DNA from: Streptomyces sp. VRA16 Mangrove soil | GTDB taxonomy: Bacteria; Actinomycetota; Actinomycetes; Streptomycetales; Streptomycetaceae | Direction: 5' to 3' | DNA length: 64,000 nucleotides | Assembly (NCBI RefSeq): GCF_017377775.1 | Contig: NZ_JAFVLN010000009.1 | Location: 186,001-250,000 of the forward strand | Shown here: positions 39,986-48,065 of the stretch, piece after piece | How positions within the stretch are numbered: the stretch's first letter is position 1 | Layout of the letters: every line of letters begins with the position of its first letter | The notes under the pieces: model-generated | Databases searched by the model: none | What the model was told of the DNA's origin: nothing | The model's input: the letters and a program-made list of their open reading frames with translations, nothing else | Program-made: the position numbers and the translations under genes

Positions 39986-40729
39986 ATGGAGATTGCCGAA
40001 CACATTCAAGTCGTGGACGCCGAGGGCCGATTGCTGGCCGCGGCCGCCGAGAAGGCCGGGACCGACGCGCAGGTCGCCACCTGCCCCGGCTGGCAGATCC
40101 GCGATCTGGTGCGCCACCAGGGATCGGTGCACCGCTGGGCCACCGCGTTCGTGGCCGAGGGGCTCACGGAACGCCGCCCGATGCCCGAGGCCCCTGCCGA
40201 CACGGACGGGGACGCGCTCCTCGCCTGGTTCCGCGAGGGACACCACCGACTTGTCGACACATTGACGAACGCGCGGCCCGGCCTGGAGTGCTTCGCCTTC
40301 CTGCCCGCCCCGTCACCACTGGCGTTCTGGGCGCGGCGGCAGGCGCACGAGACGACCGTGCACCGGGTGGACGCCCAGTCGGCGCTGCACCCGGTGACCG
40401 CACAGGAAGCCGCCCCGATCGGCGCGGAGTTCGCGGTCGACGGGATCGACGAGCTGCTCCTCGGGTTCCACGCCCGCCAGCGCAGCCGGATGCGGTCGGA
40501 CGCACCGCGGGTGCTGCGGGTGCGGGCCACGGACGCCGACGTCACCTGGACCGTGCGCGTCACGCAGGACCCGCCCGCCGCCGAGCGGGGCGCCACGGCG
40601 GACGCCGAGTGCGAGGTGTCGGGGCCCGCGGCGCGCCTGTATCTGGCGCTGTGGAACCGGCTGCCGTTCCCGGCCGTCAGCGGGGACTTCGCGCTGGCCG
40701 AGCAGTGGCGCGAGCGCGCGGGCGTCTGA
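39986..40729 (+). CDS. Maleylpyruvate-isomerase-type mycothiol-dependent protein
   Basis: The protein has 247 residues of the actinobacterial DinB-like/TIGR03083 group. It has an N-terminal helical bundle (CPGWQIRDLVRHQGSVHRWA) and the metal-binding RRQAHETTVHRVDAQ, followed by a C-terminal MDMPI domain. Such proteins often use mycothiol, but most are uncharacterised. ATG start shortly after the MITE-like element. Confidence 0.85.
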   Translation: MEIAEHIQVVDAEGRLLAAAAEKAGTDAQVATCPGWQIRDLVRHQGSVHRWATAFVAEGLTERRPMPEAPADTDGDALLAWFREGHHRLVDTLTNARPGLECFAFLPAPSPLAFWARRQAHETTVHRVDAQSALHPVTAQEAAPIGAEFAVDGIDELLLGFHARQRSRMRSDAPRVLRVRATDADVTWTVRVTQDPPAAERGATADAECEVSGPAARLYLALWNRLPFPAVSGDFALAEQWRERAGV

Positions 40730-40769
40730 TCCCGCGGCTCGTCCCGCGACCGTCGACCGCGGCGGGCCG

Positions 40770-41186
40770 TCACTCGGCCGCGTCGGACTCCAGCATCCGG
40801 CGCAGCACGGCCCGCTGCAGCGGCCGCACCTGCGTGTGCAGGGCGCGGCCCTTGTCGGTGATGCAGACCCGCACCCCGCGCCGGTCCTCGCTGCACATGC
40901 CGCGCTCGACGAGGCCGTCCTTCTCCAGCCGGCCGATGAGCCGGGACAGGGCGCTCTGGCTCAGATGGACCTGGCCGGCGATCTCCTGGACGCGGTACCC
41001 GGACGTGCCGTCCTCCGCCGCGCCCTCGGCGAGCACGTCGAGAACCTCGAAGTCGCTGGCGCCCAGACCGTACTGATGCAGCTCACGGTCGAGCTCGCAC
41101 AGAGTGCGCGCGTGCACCGCGAGAATGCCCCGCCACTGTTCCACGAGACCGGTCGACGTCTCGACCATCGCATTTCCTGCCGCCAT
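40770..41186 (-). CDS. MarR-family regulator
   Basis: The protein has 138 residues. The winged helix is clear: VQEIAGQVHLSQSALSRLIG, RLEKDGLVER, then the wing SEDRRGVRVCITDKGRAL. It is divergent from an MFS multidrug-type exporter across an 87-bp gap with repeated TGCA motifs, the usual design of a repressor controlling its efflux pump. An internal ATG at 41168 is an alternative start. Confidence 0.92.
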   Translation of the reverse strand: MAAGNAMVETSTGLVEQWRGILAVHARTLCELDRELHQYGLGASDFEVLDVLAEGAAEDGTSGYRVQEIAGQVHLSQSALSRLIGRLEKDGLVERGMCSEDRRGVRVCITDKGRALHTQVRPLQRAVLRRMLESDAAE

Positions 41187-41218
41187 GACCGCACCGTAGC
41201 AGAGAAGCCGCCATTTGT

Positions 41219-41259
41219 TGCATCGGAATTAAATGCACTTGCAGTCAATGCATGTGCAT
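41219..41259. promoter_or_regulatory. Cluster of TGCA motifs, MarR operator candidate
   Basis: Five TGCA tetramers lie within 41 bp between the MarR and MFS genes. The last two form ATGCA-TG-TGCAT (41248-41259), with 5-bp perfect arms. This fits a MarR operator overlapping both promoters. Confidence 0.5.
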
Positions 41260-41273
41260 GTACTGTGCTCCGC

Positions 41274-42779
41274 ATGACTTCTCCGCTCTCCTCGGCTCCG
41301 TCGTCCCCGGAGTCCCCCGCCTCCTCGGCGGACCGCTGGTCCCCACGGCTGTGGGGCACCCTGCTCGTGCTGTGCGCGGCGATGTTCCTGGACGCGCTCG
41401 ACGTGTCGATGGTGGGGGTCGCCCTGCCGTCGATCGGCTCGGAGCTCGGCCTGTCGACGTCCACCCTGCAATGGGTCGTCAGCGGCTACATCCTCGGCTA
41501 CGGCGGTCTGCTGCTTCTGGGCGGTCGCGCGGCCGACCTGCTCGGGCGGCGCCGCGTCTTCCTGATCGCGCTCGGCGTCTTCGCCCTCGCCTCGCTGCTC
41601 GGCGGGCTCGTCGACTCGGGCCCGCTGCTCATCGCGAGCCGCTTCATCAAGGGACTGAGCGCCGCGTTCACCGCGCCGGCCGGTCTGTCCATCATCACGA
41701 CGACGTTCGCCGAGGGCCCGGTCCGCAACCGCGCCCTGTCCATCTACACCACCTGCGCCGCCACCGGCTTCTCCATGGGCCTCGTCCTCTCCGGCCTGCT
41801 CACCGAGGCCAGCTGGCGCCTGACCATGCTGCTGCCCGCGCCGATCGCGGTGATCGCGCTGCTGCTCGGCCTGAAACTGATCCCGCACAGCGCCAAGGAG
41901 GAGAACCGCGGCGGCTACGACATCCCGGGCGCCGTCACCGGCACCCTCTCGATGCTGCTCCTGGTCTTCACCGTGGTGCAGGCGCCCGAGGCCGGCTGGG
42001 GTTCGGCGCGCACCCTGCTCTCGTTCCTCGCGGTGGCCGTGCTGCTCACCGTCTTCGTCCGCGTCGAACAGCGCTCGGCCTCGCCGCTGATCCGGCTCGG
42101 TGTGCTGCGCTCGGGGTCCCAGGTGCGCGCGCAGCTCGGCGCGATGACGTTCTTCGGCTCGTACGTCAGCTTCCAGTTCCTGGCGACGCTCTACCTCCAG
42201 TCGCTGCTCGGCTGGTCGGCGCTGAGCATGGCGCTGGCGTTCCTGCCGGCGGGCGCGCTCGTGGCGCTGTCGTCGACGAAGGTCGGCTCGATCGTGGACC
42301 GCTTCGGCACGCCCCGTCTGATCGCCGTCGGCTTCACCTTCATGGTCATCGGCTACGCGCTCTTCCTGCGCATCAACCTCGACCCGGTCTACGCGGCCGT
42401 CATCCTGCCCACGATGCTGCTGATCGGCGCCGCCTGCGCCCTGGTCTTCCCGTCGCTCAACATCCAGGCCACCAACGGCGTGGACGACGACGAGCAGGGC
42501 ATGGTCTCCGGTCTGCTCAACACCTCGGTCGAGGTCGGCGGTGCGATCTTCCTGGCCGTCGTGACCGCCGTGGTCACCGCGAACGCCCCCGAGGGCGCCT
42601 CGCCGCAGGCCGTCCTCGACAGCTTCCGTCCGGGCCTGGTGGTGGTCACCGCCATCGCCGTCGCCGGTCTGCTGATCACCCTGACCGGTCTGCGCCCGCG
42701 GCGCCGGTCGGAGTCGGTCGTGGTCGCCGGGTCCACGACGGCGGAGGCGGAAGTGCCACAACCCGCCCTGCTCGACTGA
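41274..42779 (+). CDS. MFS drug exporter, DHA2 (14-TMS) family
   Basis: The protein has 501 residues and 14 predicted helices. It carries MFLDALDVSMVGVALPSI, WVVSGYILGYGGLLLLGGRA followed by DLLGRRRVF, all typical of DHA2/EmrB-QacA drug:H+ antiporters. It is divergent from and probably repressed by the MarR gene. It ends at a strong terminator. The substrate is unknown. Confidence 0.93.
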   Translation: MTSPLSSAPSSPESPASSADRWSPRLWGTLLVLCAAMFLDALDVSMVGVALPSIGSELGLSTSTLQWVVSGYILGYGGLLLLGGRAADLLGRRRVFLIALGVFALASLLGGLVDSGPLLIASRFIKGLSAAFTAPAGLSIITTTFAEGPVRNRALSIYTTCAATGFSMGLVLSGLLTEASWRLTMLLPAPIAVIALLLGLKLIPHSAKEENRGGYDIPGAVTGTLSMLLLVFTVVQAPEAGWGSARTLLSFLAVAVLLTVFVRVEQRSASPLIRLGVLRSGSQVRAQLGAMTFFGSYVSFQFLATLYLQSLLGWSALSMALAFLPAGALVALSSTKVGSIVDRFGTPRLIAVGFTFMVIGYALFLRINLDPVYAAVILPTMLLIGAACALVFPSLNIQATNGVDDDEQGMVSGLLNTSVEVGGAIFLAVVTAVVTANAPEGASPQAVLDSFRPGLVVVTAIAVAGLLITLTGLRPRRRSESVVVAGSTTAEAEVPQPALLD

Positions 42780-42804
42780 CGCCCGGGCCCCCGCCGCGCC
42801 GGAC

Positions 42805-42847
42805 GGGCCCCAGGAGCGACGCGCGAACGCCGTCGCCCCTGGGGCCC
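42805..42847 (+). terminator. Intrinsic terminator after the DHA2 exporter
   Basis: GGGCCCCAGG at 42805-42814 pairs with CCTGGGGCCC at 42838-42847, and the stem extends into GCGACG/CGTCGC. It begins 26 bp after the stop codon and has a TTTG shortly downstream. Confidence 0.75.
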
Positions 42848-42889
42848 GCATTTGCGACAATCGCCGACAGGACACGAACGGGGGACACG

Positions 42890-43147
42890 ATGAACGGGAC
42901 AGGGACCCGCAGGACCCAGGCCGAGCGGGACGCGACGACCGTCGAGATCGGCTACGCGCTCCTCACCGGGGCGCTGCAGGCCGGCGTGGCGTTCGCCCTG
43001 CTCGGGATGCCGGTGCTCTACGACCGGGTCACCGGGGTGGCGGCGGACCGGCTGCTCGCCGCGGCCGGAGCGGTGGCGGCCGTGGTCTTCCTCGTCCGGG
43101 TGGTGCGGGTGCTGACGCGGTTCCGGCAGCGCGACCCGGACGCGTAG
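42890..43147 (+). CDS. Small two-helix membrane protein (DUF6332-like)
   Basis: The protein has 85 residues: a short basic N terminus (RRTQAERDATTVEIGYAL) and two hydrophobic segments (ALQAGVAFALLGMPVLY and LLAAAGAVAAVVFLVRVVRVL). It resembles a Streptomyces-specific small membrane family that I recall as DUF6332. Function unknown. The ATG start is 9 bases after a GGGGG run. Confidence 0.65.
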   Translation: MNGTGTRRTQAERDATTVEIGYALLTGALQAGVAFALLGMPVLYDRVTGVAADRLLAAAGAVAAVVFLVRVVRVLTRFRQRDPDA

Positions 43148-43170
43148 AGCAGGCGGGGACAGGACGTTTC

Positions 43171-43557
43171 GTGCACCACACCCTCACCGAGCACGCGCGC
43201 TGCCTCTACGGCGACGAGTACCGGCCCGCGCCCGCGTGCGACGTGGGCCACGACGAGCACGGCTTCATCGAGAAGCTGACCTTCGCCGACGCGGACACCC
43301 TCGTCGCCCTGCTGGACGAGCTGTGCCCGTACCTGGTCGACGGCCACCTGCCGGTGCGGATCCGCAATCTGGCGTACCGCCTGGCGGTGCTCCAGCGCCC
43401 CGACGACGCGGCCCTGCTGCGCCGCGCCGCCGAGAGCCTGTGGATGCACGGGCCCGACTGGGACGACATCGCCACCGGACTGGTGCAGCGGGCCGACGCG
43501 CTCGACGCCGCCCCGGTTCAGCCCAGCCAGCCGGGCCGCACGAGCCCCGACTCGTAG
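43171..43557 (+). CDS. Conserved hypothetical protein
   Basis: The protein has 128 residues, acidic, predicted helical (DADTLVALLDELCPYLVDGH, then PVRIRNLAYRLAVLQRPDDAALLRRAAESLW). No domain recognised. It is 23 bp downstream of the small membrane protein and overlaps the convergent response-regulator gene by 40 bp. Confidence 0.6.
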   Translation: MHHTLTEHARCLYGDEYRPAPACDVGHDEHGFIEKLTFADADTLVALLDELCPYLVDGHLPVRIRNLAYRLAVLQRPDDAALLRRAAESLWMHGPDWDDIATGLVQRADALDAAPVQPSQPGRTSPDS

Positions 43558-44183
43558 GCCAGGACGACGAGTTGGGCCCGGTCGCGGGCGCCGAGCTTCA
43601 CCATCGTGCGGCTCACGTGCGTCTTCGCGGTGAGCGGGCTGACGACGAGCCGCCGGGCGATCTCCTCGTTGGACAGACCGATCCCGACGAGGGCCATCAC
43701 CTCCCGCTCCCGCTCGGTCAGTTCGCCCAGGGACCCGGCTGCCGCAGGCTCCTTGGAGCGCGCCGCGAACTCGGAGATGAGCCGCCGCGTCACCCCGGGC
43801 GAGAGCAGCGCGTCCCCGTGCACCACGGCCCGCACCGCCCGCAGCAGTTCCTCCGGTTCGGTGTCCTTGACGAGAAAGCCGGAGGCTCCGGAGCGGATCG
43901 CCTCGAAGACGTACTCGTCGAGTTCGAAGGTGGTGAGCATGACCACCTTCACCGCTGTGAGCTCCGGGTCCCTGCCGATCGCGCGGGTCGCCGCGAGCCC
44001 GTCGAGCAGCGGCATCCGGATGTCCATCAGGACGACGTCGGGCCTCAGCTCGCGCACCTTGCGCAGCGTCTCCTCACCGTCGGCAGCCTCCCCCGCGACC
44101 TCGATGTCGGCCTGCGCGTCGAGGAGCGCCTTGAAACCGGCGCGGACCAACGACTGGTCGTCGGCGAGAAGTACGCGGATCAA
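43518..44183 (-). CDS. NarL/LuxR-type response regulator
   Basis: The protein has 221 residues. The receiver domain has the acidic pair (LLADDQS), phospho-acceptor Asp in VVLMDIRMPLLDG, and the Lys in FLVKDTEPEEL. The C-terminal LuxR helix-turn-helix is LTEREREVMALVGIGLSNEE. Coupled by an ATGA overlap to the histidine kinase, making a two-component system. Confidence 0.95.
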   Translation of the reverse strand: MIRVLLADDQSLVRAGFKALLDAQADIEVAGEAADGEETLRKVRELRPDVVLMDIRMPLLDGLAATRAIGRDPELTAVKVVMLTTFELDEYVFEAIRSGASGFLVKDTEPEELLRAVRAVVHGDALLSPGVTRRLISEFAARSKEPAAAGSLGELTEREREVMALVGIGLSNEEIARRLVVSPLTAKTHVSRTMVKLGARDRAQLVVLAYESGLVRPGWLG

Positions 44184-45463
44184 CGGGGCTCCTCCGATGA
44201 GGCGGCGGGCGGGGCGGCCGGGGCGAGCGGCAGTTCGGCGACGACCCGGAAGCCGCCGTCGGGGCGCGGGCCCGCGTCGATCGTCCCATTCAGGGCGGCG
44301 GCGCGCTCGCGCATTCCCGCGAGTCCGTTGCCGCTGCCGCCCGCCTCGGCGTGGCTCGCGGGCCCGTCGTCGTCAACGGTCACCGTCAACGCTCCTTTTC
44401 CGTAACGGAGTTGAACTCTCGCATGCCGCGACTCCGAGTGCCGCACCACGTTCGTCAGCGCCTCCTGCACGATCCGGAACGCGGCGAGGTCCGCGCCCGG
44501 CGGCAGCGCGACCCGCTCACCGCCCGTGGTGACGTCGACGGTGAGTCCGGCACCCGCCGCCTGTTCGACCAGCTCGGGCAACCGGTCGAGGCCGGGTGCG
44601 GGGGCACGCGGCGCGGCCCCGGGGGCCCGCAGGGTGTCGAGCACCTGCCGCACCTCCCCCAGCGCCTCCTTGCTGGCGGCCTTGATGGTCGTCAGCGCGG
44701 TGCGCGCCTGCTCCGGATCGGAGTCGAGCAGCGCGAGCCCGACCCCTGCCTGCACATTGATCACGGAGATGGAGTGGGCGAGCACGTCGTGCAGTTCGCG
44801 GGCGATCCGCAGCCGTTCTTCGTCCGCCCGCCGGCGCGCGGCCTGCTCCCGCTCACGACGCGCCTGCGCCCACTGCTCGCGCCGGACCCGGGCCAGTTCG
44901 GCGACGGCGACGACGGCGAGCACCCAGGCCGCGATGATCCCTTCCTGCCCCCAGGGCACGGGCCCGTCACCGGACGGCGGCAGATACCGGTAGAGCCAGT
45001 GCCCCACCAGGGCGTGCACCGCCCAGAACAGGGCGACGGCCCCCCATGCCGCCCGGCGGCGCCCCGCGACGATCGCCGAGAAGCAGCCGAGGGCCACCGG
45101 GAGGAAGACCGGCCCGTACGGATATCCGGCCGCCAGGTACACCGCCGCGCACGACGCCGTACCGAAGGCGACGGTCACCGGAAACCGCTGCCGCCACAGC
45201 AACTGCGCCCCGGACACGAAGAGGAGCACCCGCGCGAACGCGTCGAGGTCGAGGCGATCGCCCGCCTCCCCGTGCGCGGCGAAGTGCGAACCGACCAGCA
45301 CGAACACGGTGACCAGCACCGTCGACCGCCACGGCAGCCGGCCGCCCTCGGTCCCGGTCCACCACGCGGCACCGCGGCCCCACGCCGGTGGCCCGCCGCG
45401 CATCCACGGTGGTCCGTCCCCGGCCGGGGGCGGACCACCGTCCTGCTCCTGCTGCTCGTCCAT
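44180..45463 (-). CDS. Sensor histidine kinase (NarL-partner, HisKA_3 type)
   Basis: The protein has 427 residues. About five hydrophobic segments at the N terminus are followed by a coiled region (RREREQAARRRADEERLRIA), the phospho-acceptor His in RELHDVLAHSIS, and the HATPase_c domain (N box EALTNVVRHS, G box GNGLAGMRERAAAL). It shows the DesK/NarX-like architecture widespread in Streptomyces. Signal unknown. Confidence 0.94.
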   Translation of the reverse strand: MDEQQEQDGGPPPAGDGPPWMRGGPPAWGRGAAWWTGTEGGRLPWRSTVLVTVFVLVGSHFAAHGEAGDRLDLDAFARVLLFVSGAQLLWRQRFPVTVAFGTASCAAVYLAAGYPYGPVFLPVALGCFSAIVAGRRRAAWGAVALFWAVHALVGHWLYRYLPPSGDGPVPWGQEGIIAAWVLAVVAVAELARVRREQWAQARREREQAARRRADEERLRIARELHDVLAHSISVINVQAGVGLALLDSDPEQARTALTTIKAASKEALGEVRQVLDTLRAPGAAPRAPAPGLDRLPELVEQAAGAGLTVDVTTGGERVALPPGADLAAFRIVQEALTNVVRHSESRHARVQLRYGKGALTVTVDDDGPASHAEAGGSGNGLAGMRERAAALNGTIDAGPRPDGGFRVVAELPLAPAAPPAASSEEPR

Positions 45464-45562
45464 GCCGCCACGCTAAGGGTCACGGGCCGTCACGGGCGTC
45501 AGCCGGGCGAGGTGATCACACGTACTCCCCACGGAGTACCGGCCGCTCGGGCGCGGCCCGCG

Positions 45563-46267
45563 CTACTTCACGAGGCCGACCGCGTGAGCGAGCTGCGCCG
45601 TGGCGTGGTCGAAGAACGCGGCCCGGTCCTCGACGACCCCGTTGAACTGGCCGAACAGCTCGAAGCCGACGAGGCCGAACAGCTGGGCCCAGGCGGCGAC
45701 GAGCGCGGCCACGACCTCCGGCGGCAGGTCGGGCGCGAGCTCGGCGGCCATCCGCTCCGCCTCGGGGCGCAACCCGGCCGGCAGTTTCGGCAGGGCCAGG
45801 CCCTTGCCCTCGTACGCCTCCCGCACGATGCCGACGAGCAGCAGTCCGACCCGTGCCGCCGACTCGATCGTGCTGGTCGGCGCGGTGTAACCCGGAACCG
45901 GGGAGCCGTAGATGAGGGCGTACTCGTGCGGGTGCGCGAGGCCCCACTCGCGTACGGCCCCGCAGACGGCGACCCAGCGCCCGGCCGCGGAGATCCGCTG
46001 CGGGCGGTCGGCGTCCGCGCGCTCCGCGGTCTCGCCCAGCGAGTCGTACGCGTCGATGATGAGTGCGGTCAGCAGTTCGTCACGGCTGGGGAAGTACCGG
46101 TAGAGAGCCGAGGAGACCATGCCGAGTTCACGGGCCACGGCCCGCAGTGAGAGCTTGGCGGCGCCCTCGGCGGCGAGCTGTCTGCGCGCCTCGTCCTTGA
46201 TGGCGGCGGTGATCTCCTCGCGGGCGCGGGCGCGGGCGCCCTGGACTGTGCGGCGGCTCGTACTCAT
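45563..46267 (-). CDS. TetR-family regulator
   Basis: The protein has 234 residues. The N-terminal helix-turn-helix is LSLRAVARELGMVSSALYRYFPS. The start ATG 46267 (MSTSRRTV) is preferred because the 37 upstream residues in this frame run into an operator region and are unlike TetR N termini. It is divergent from a deazaflavin-type enzyme gene, with a set of GAGAGC/GCTCTC palindromes between them. Confidence 0.93.
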   Translation of the reverse strand: MSTSRRTVQGARARAREEITAAIKDEARRQLAAEGAAKLSLRAVARELGMVSSALYRYFPSRDELLTALIIDAYDSLGETAERADADRPQRISAAGRWVAVCGAVREWGLAHPHEYALIYGSPVPGYTAPTSTIESAARVGLLLVGIVREAYEGKGLALPKLPAGLRPEAERMAAELAPDLPPEVVAALVAAWAQLFGLVGFELFGQFNGVVEDRAAFFDHATAQLAHAVGLVK

Positions 46268-46328
46268 ACGGGCCAGTGTTCCACGAAGCGCGATCGATGC
46301 ACACGTTCCGGAGCGCCGCACAAAATGG

Positions 46329-46395
46329 AGAGCACTGCTCTTGATGTGGATCATTGATCGGGTGCACACTGCTCTCAAGCGAGAGCACCGCTCTC
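46329..46395. promoter_or_regulatory. Three overlapping/adjacent TetR operator palindromes
   Basis: AGAGCA-C-TGCTCT (46329-46341), TGCTCTC-AAGC-GAGAGCA (46370-46387) and GAGAGC-ACC-GCTCTC (46381-46395) are perfect-arm dyads in the TetR/nitroreductase intergenic region. The last ends 17 bp upstream of the right-hand start codon. Confidence 0.65.
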
Positions 46396-46412
46396 ACGTC
46401 CTGGAGGTCCAG

Positions 46413-46865
46413 ATGTCCGCGTCCGTCCACATCCAGAAGCCCGGCTGGTTCACCGTGAACGTCCTCAACCGCTCCGTCGCCTGGCTGACGCGGCGCGGGC
46501 TCAGCGTCTGGGGTTCGCGGGTCCTGGCCGTGCGAGGCCGCAAGAGCGGGGCCTGGCGCACGACTCCGGTGAATCTACTGACTTTTGAGGGTGAGCAGTA
46601 CCTCGTGGCTCCGCGCGGCCACGTCCAGTGGACGCACAACATGCGGGCCGCGGGCGGCGGCCGGCTCCACCTGGGCAAGCGTTACGACGAGTTCAGTGCC
46701 ACCGAGGTATCCGACGACGACAAGCCTGCCGTGCTGCGCGCCTATCTCAAGCGCTGGAAGGCCGAGGTAGGTGTCTTCTTCAATGGAGTGGGCCCCGACT
46801 CCTCCGATGAGGAGCTGCGTCGGATCGCCCCCGACCACCCGGTCTTCCGGATCACCGTCTCCTGA
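46413..46865 (+). CDS. F420/deazaflavin-dependent nitroreductase-family protein
   Basis: The protein has 150 residues and carries the DDN family pattern: TVNVLNRSVAWLTRRGLSVW, LAVRGRKSGAWRTTPVNLL, and YLVAPRGHVQWTHNMRAAG. It binds F420 or heme-like cofactors in mycobacterial relatives. ATG 46413 has GGAGG 6 nt upstream. It is presumably controlled by the divergent TetR protein. Confidence 0.9.
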   Translation: MSASVHIQKPGWFTVNVLNRSVAWLTRRGLSVWGSRVLAVRGRKSGAWRTTPVNLLTFEGEQYLVAPRGHVQWTHNMRAAGGGRLHLGKRYDEFSATEVSDDDKPAVLRAYLKRWKAEVGVFFNGVGPDSSDEELRRIAPDHPVFRITVS

Positions 46866-46885
46866 AGCCGCGGCCCGTCACCGTT

Positions 46886-47527
46886 TCAGGCGGCGACCAT
46901 CGACGCGTACACGACCGTGTTGGCGAGATAGCGCCCCGCCGTGCGGTCGTACACCCCCGCGCAGGTGATGAGCCGCAACTGGGCGTCCCGCGTGGGCCCG
47001 TAGACCACGTCCGAGGGGAAGGCGTCCTGGGGGAACTCCATAGTGCCCAGCACCTCGAAGACCGCCGAGCTGCGATCGGTGCGGGTGATCTCGATCCGGT
47101 CGCCGGGCCGCAGTTCCACGAGCCGCGCGAAGACGGCGGGTCCCGTGGGCGTGTCCAGATGCCCGGCGAGCACGGCCGGTCCCGCCTCCCCGGGCGAGGC
47201 GCCCTCGCGCCACCATCCCGCACCGTCGTACCCCACGGGAGCGGGCAGCCGCCGGTCGCCGTCCAGGGACAGCGGACCGACGACGGTGTCGACGCCGATC
47301 GCCGGGATGCGCAGCCGCACGGGGTCGGCGGCCCGGCCCACGGGCGCGAGCGGGGTGCCGGCGGCGCGGCGGGCAGCCGGCGGAACGGAGCCCGAAGGCC
47401 CCGGGCTCACGCCGGATGACGCCCCGCCCAGCCAGGTCAGCACGGCGGACGCGGCGAGCAGCAGGCAGAGCACCGCGGCACCGATCCACGGGAGATCGCG
47501 ACCTGCGCCGCGGCCGGGCGCGGGCAC
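46886..47527 (-). CDS. Class F/E sortase
   Basis: The protein has 213 residues. An N-terminal membrane anchor (WIGAAVLCLLLAASAVLTWL) is followed by a Pro/Ser linker and the sortase core: AVLAGHLDT (catalytic His), LRLITCAG (Cys) and YDRTAGRYLANTV (Arg). The GTG at 47527 gives the anchor at the right place. It begins 14 bp after the excalibur-protein stop codon, so the two are one unit. It should anchor surface proteins through a sorting signal. Confidence 0.88.
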   Translation of the reverse strand: MPAPGRGAGRDLPWIGAAVLCLLLAASAVLTWLGGASSGVSPGPSGSVPPAARRAAGTPLAPVGRAADPVRLRIPAIGVDTVVGPLSLDGDRRLPAPVGYDGAGWWREGASPGEAGPAVLAGHLDTPTGPAVFARLVELRPGDRIEITRTDRSSAVFEVLGTMEFPQDAFPSDVVYGPTRDAQLRLITCAGVYDRTAGRYLANTVVYASMVAA

Positions 47528-47540
47528 GGCGGTCCCGGCC

Positions 47541-47960
47541 TCAGCCGTCGCGCCGGGTCCGGCGGCGCAGCGCGACGGCGCCGCCGCCCGCGAGCAGCGC
47601 CGCGGCACCGAACCCGACCGGCAGCGCGGAGGCGGACTTCCCCTCGGCGAGACCGCCGGAACCGGTGCGGACACCGCCCTGCGGCATGGTCGACGTACCG
47701 ATCGACGACGACGGGGTCGAAGTCGGAGTCGGAGTCGGGGTCGAGGCCGACGAGTAGCCGGTGTAGTCCTCGCAGGCCTGCCCGTCGCCGTCGCGGTCGA
47801 GCCGGTCCGGGTCGCCCGGATGGCTGTCGTACCAGGCCTGCGCCTGAGCCTGGGAGGCGAAGTCCGCACAGTCTTTGTCGGCGGCGTACGCCGTCCCGGC
47901 CACCGGCACCAGGGCGGCGCCCGCCACCGCGGACGCGAGCAGAACCGATCCCATACGCAT
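47541..47960 (-). CDS. Secreted excalibur calcium-binding protein with C-terminal membrane anchor
   Basis: The protein has 139 residues. A signal peptide runs to TAYAADKDCAD. The excalibur domain has CADF near the start and the Ca-binding loop DRDGDGQACEDY. Then a Thr/Pro/Ser-rich wall linker (STPTPTPTSTPSSS), a hydrophobic segment (VGFGAAALLAGGGAVAL) and a basic tail RRRTRRDG. The start is set by GGAGGAATTC before ATG 47960. The layout matches a sortase-anchored surface protein, though the sorting motif is only the degenerate LAEGK rather than LPxTG or LAxTG. Confidence 0.85.
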   Translation of the reverse strand: MRMGSVLLASAVAGAALVPVAGTAYAADKDCADFASQAQAQAWYDSHPGDPDRLDRDGDGQACEDYTGYSSASTPTPTPTSTPSSSIGTSTMPQGGVRTGSGGLAEGKSASALPVGFGAAALLAGGGAVALRRRTRRDG

Positions 47961-48065
47961 GAATTCCTCCATCGTCACAGCGTGTCGCTTGACCATCACT
48001 GGATGTAGAAACTCAACGTAGGAACCCGTCGCACGGCCCGCGACCCGGTGCGGGCCATGCGGGTC

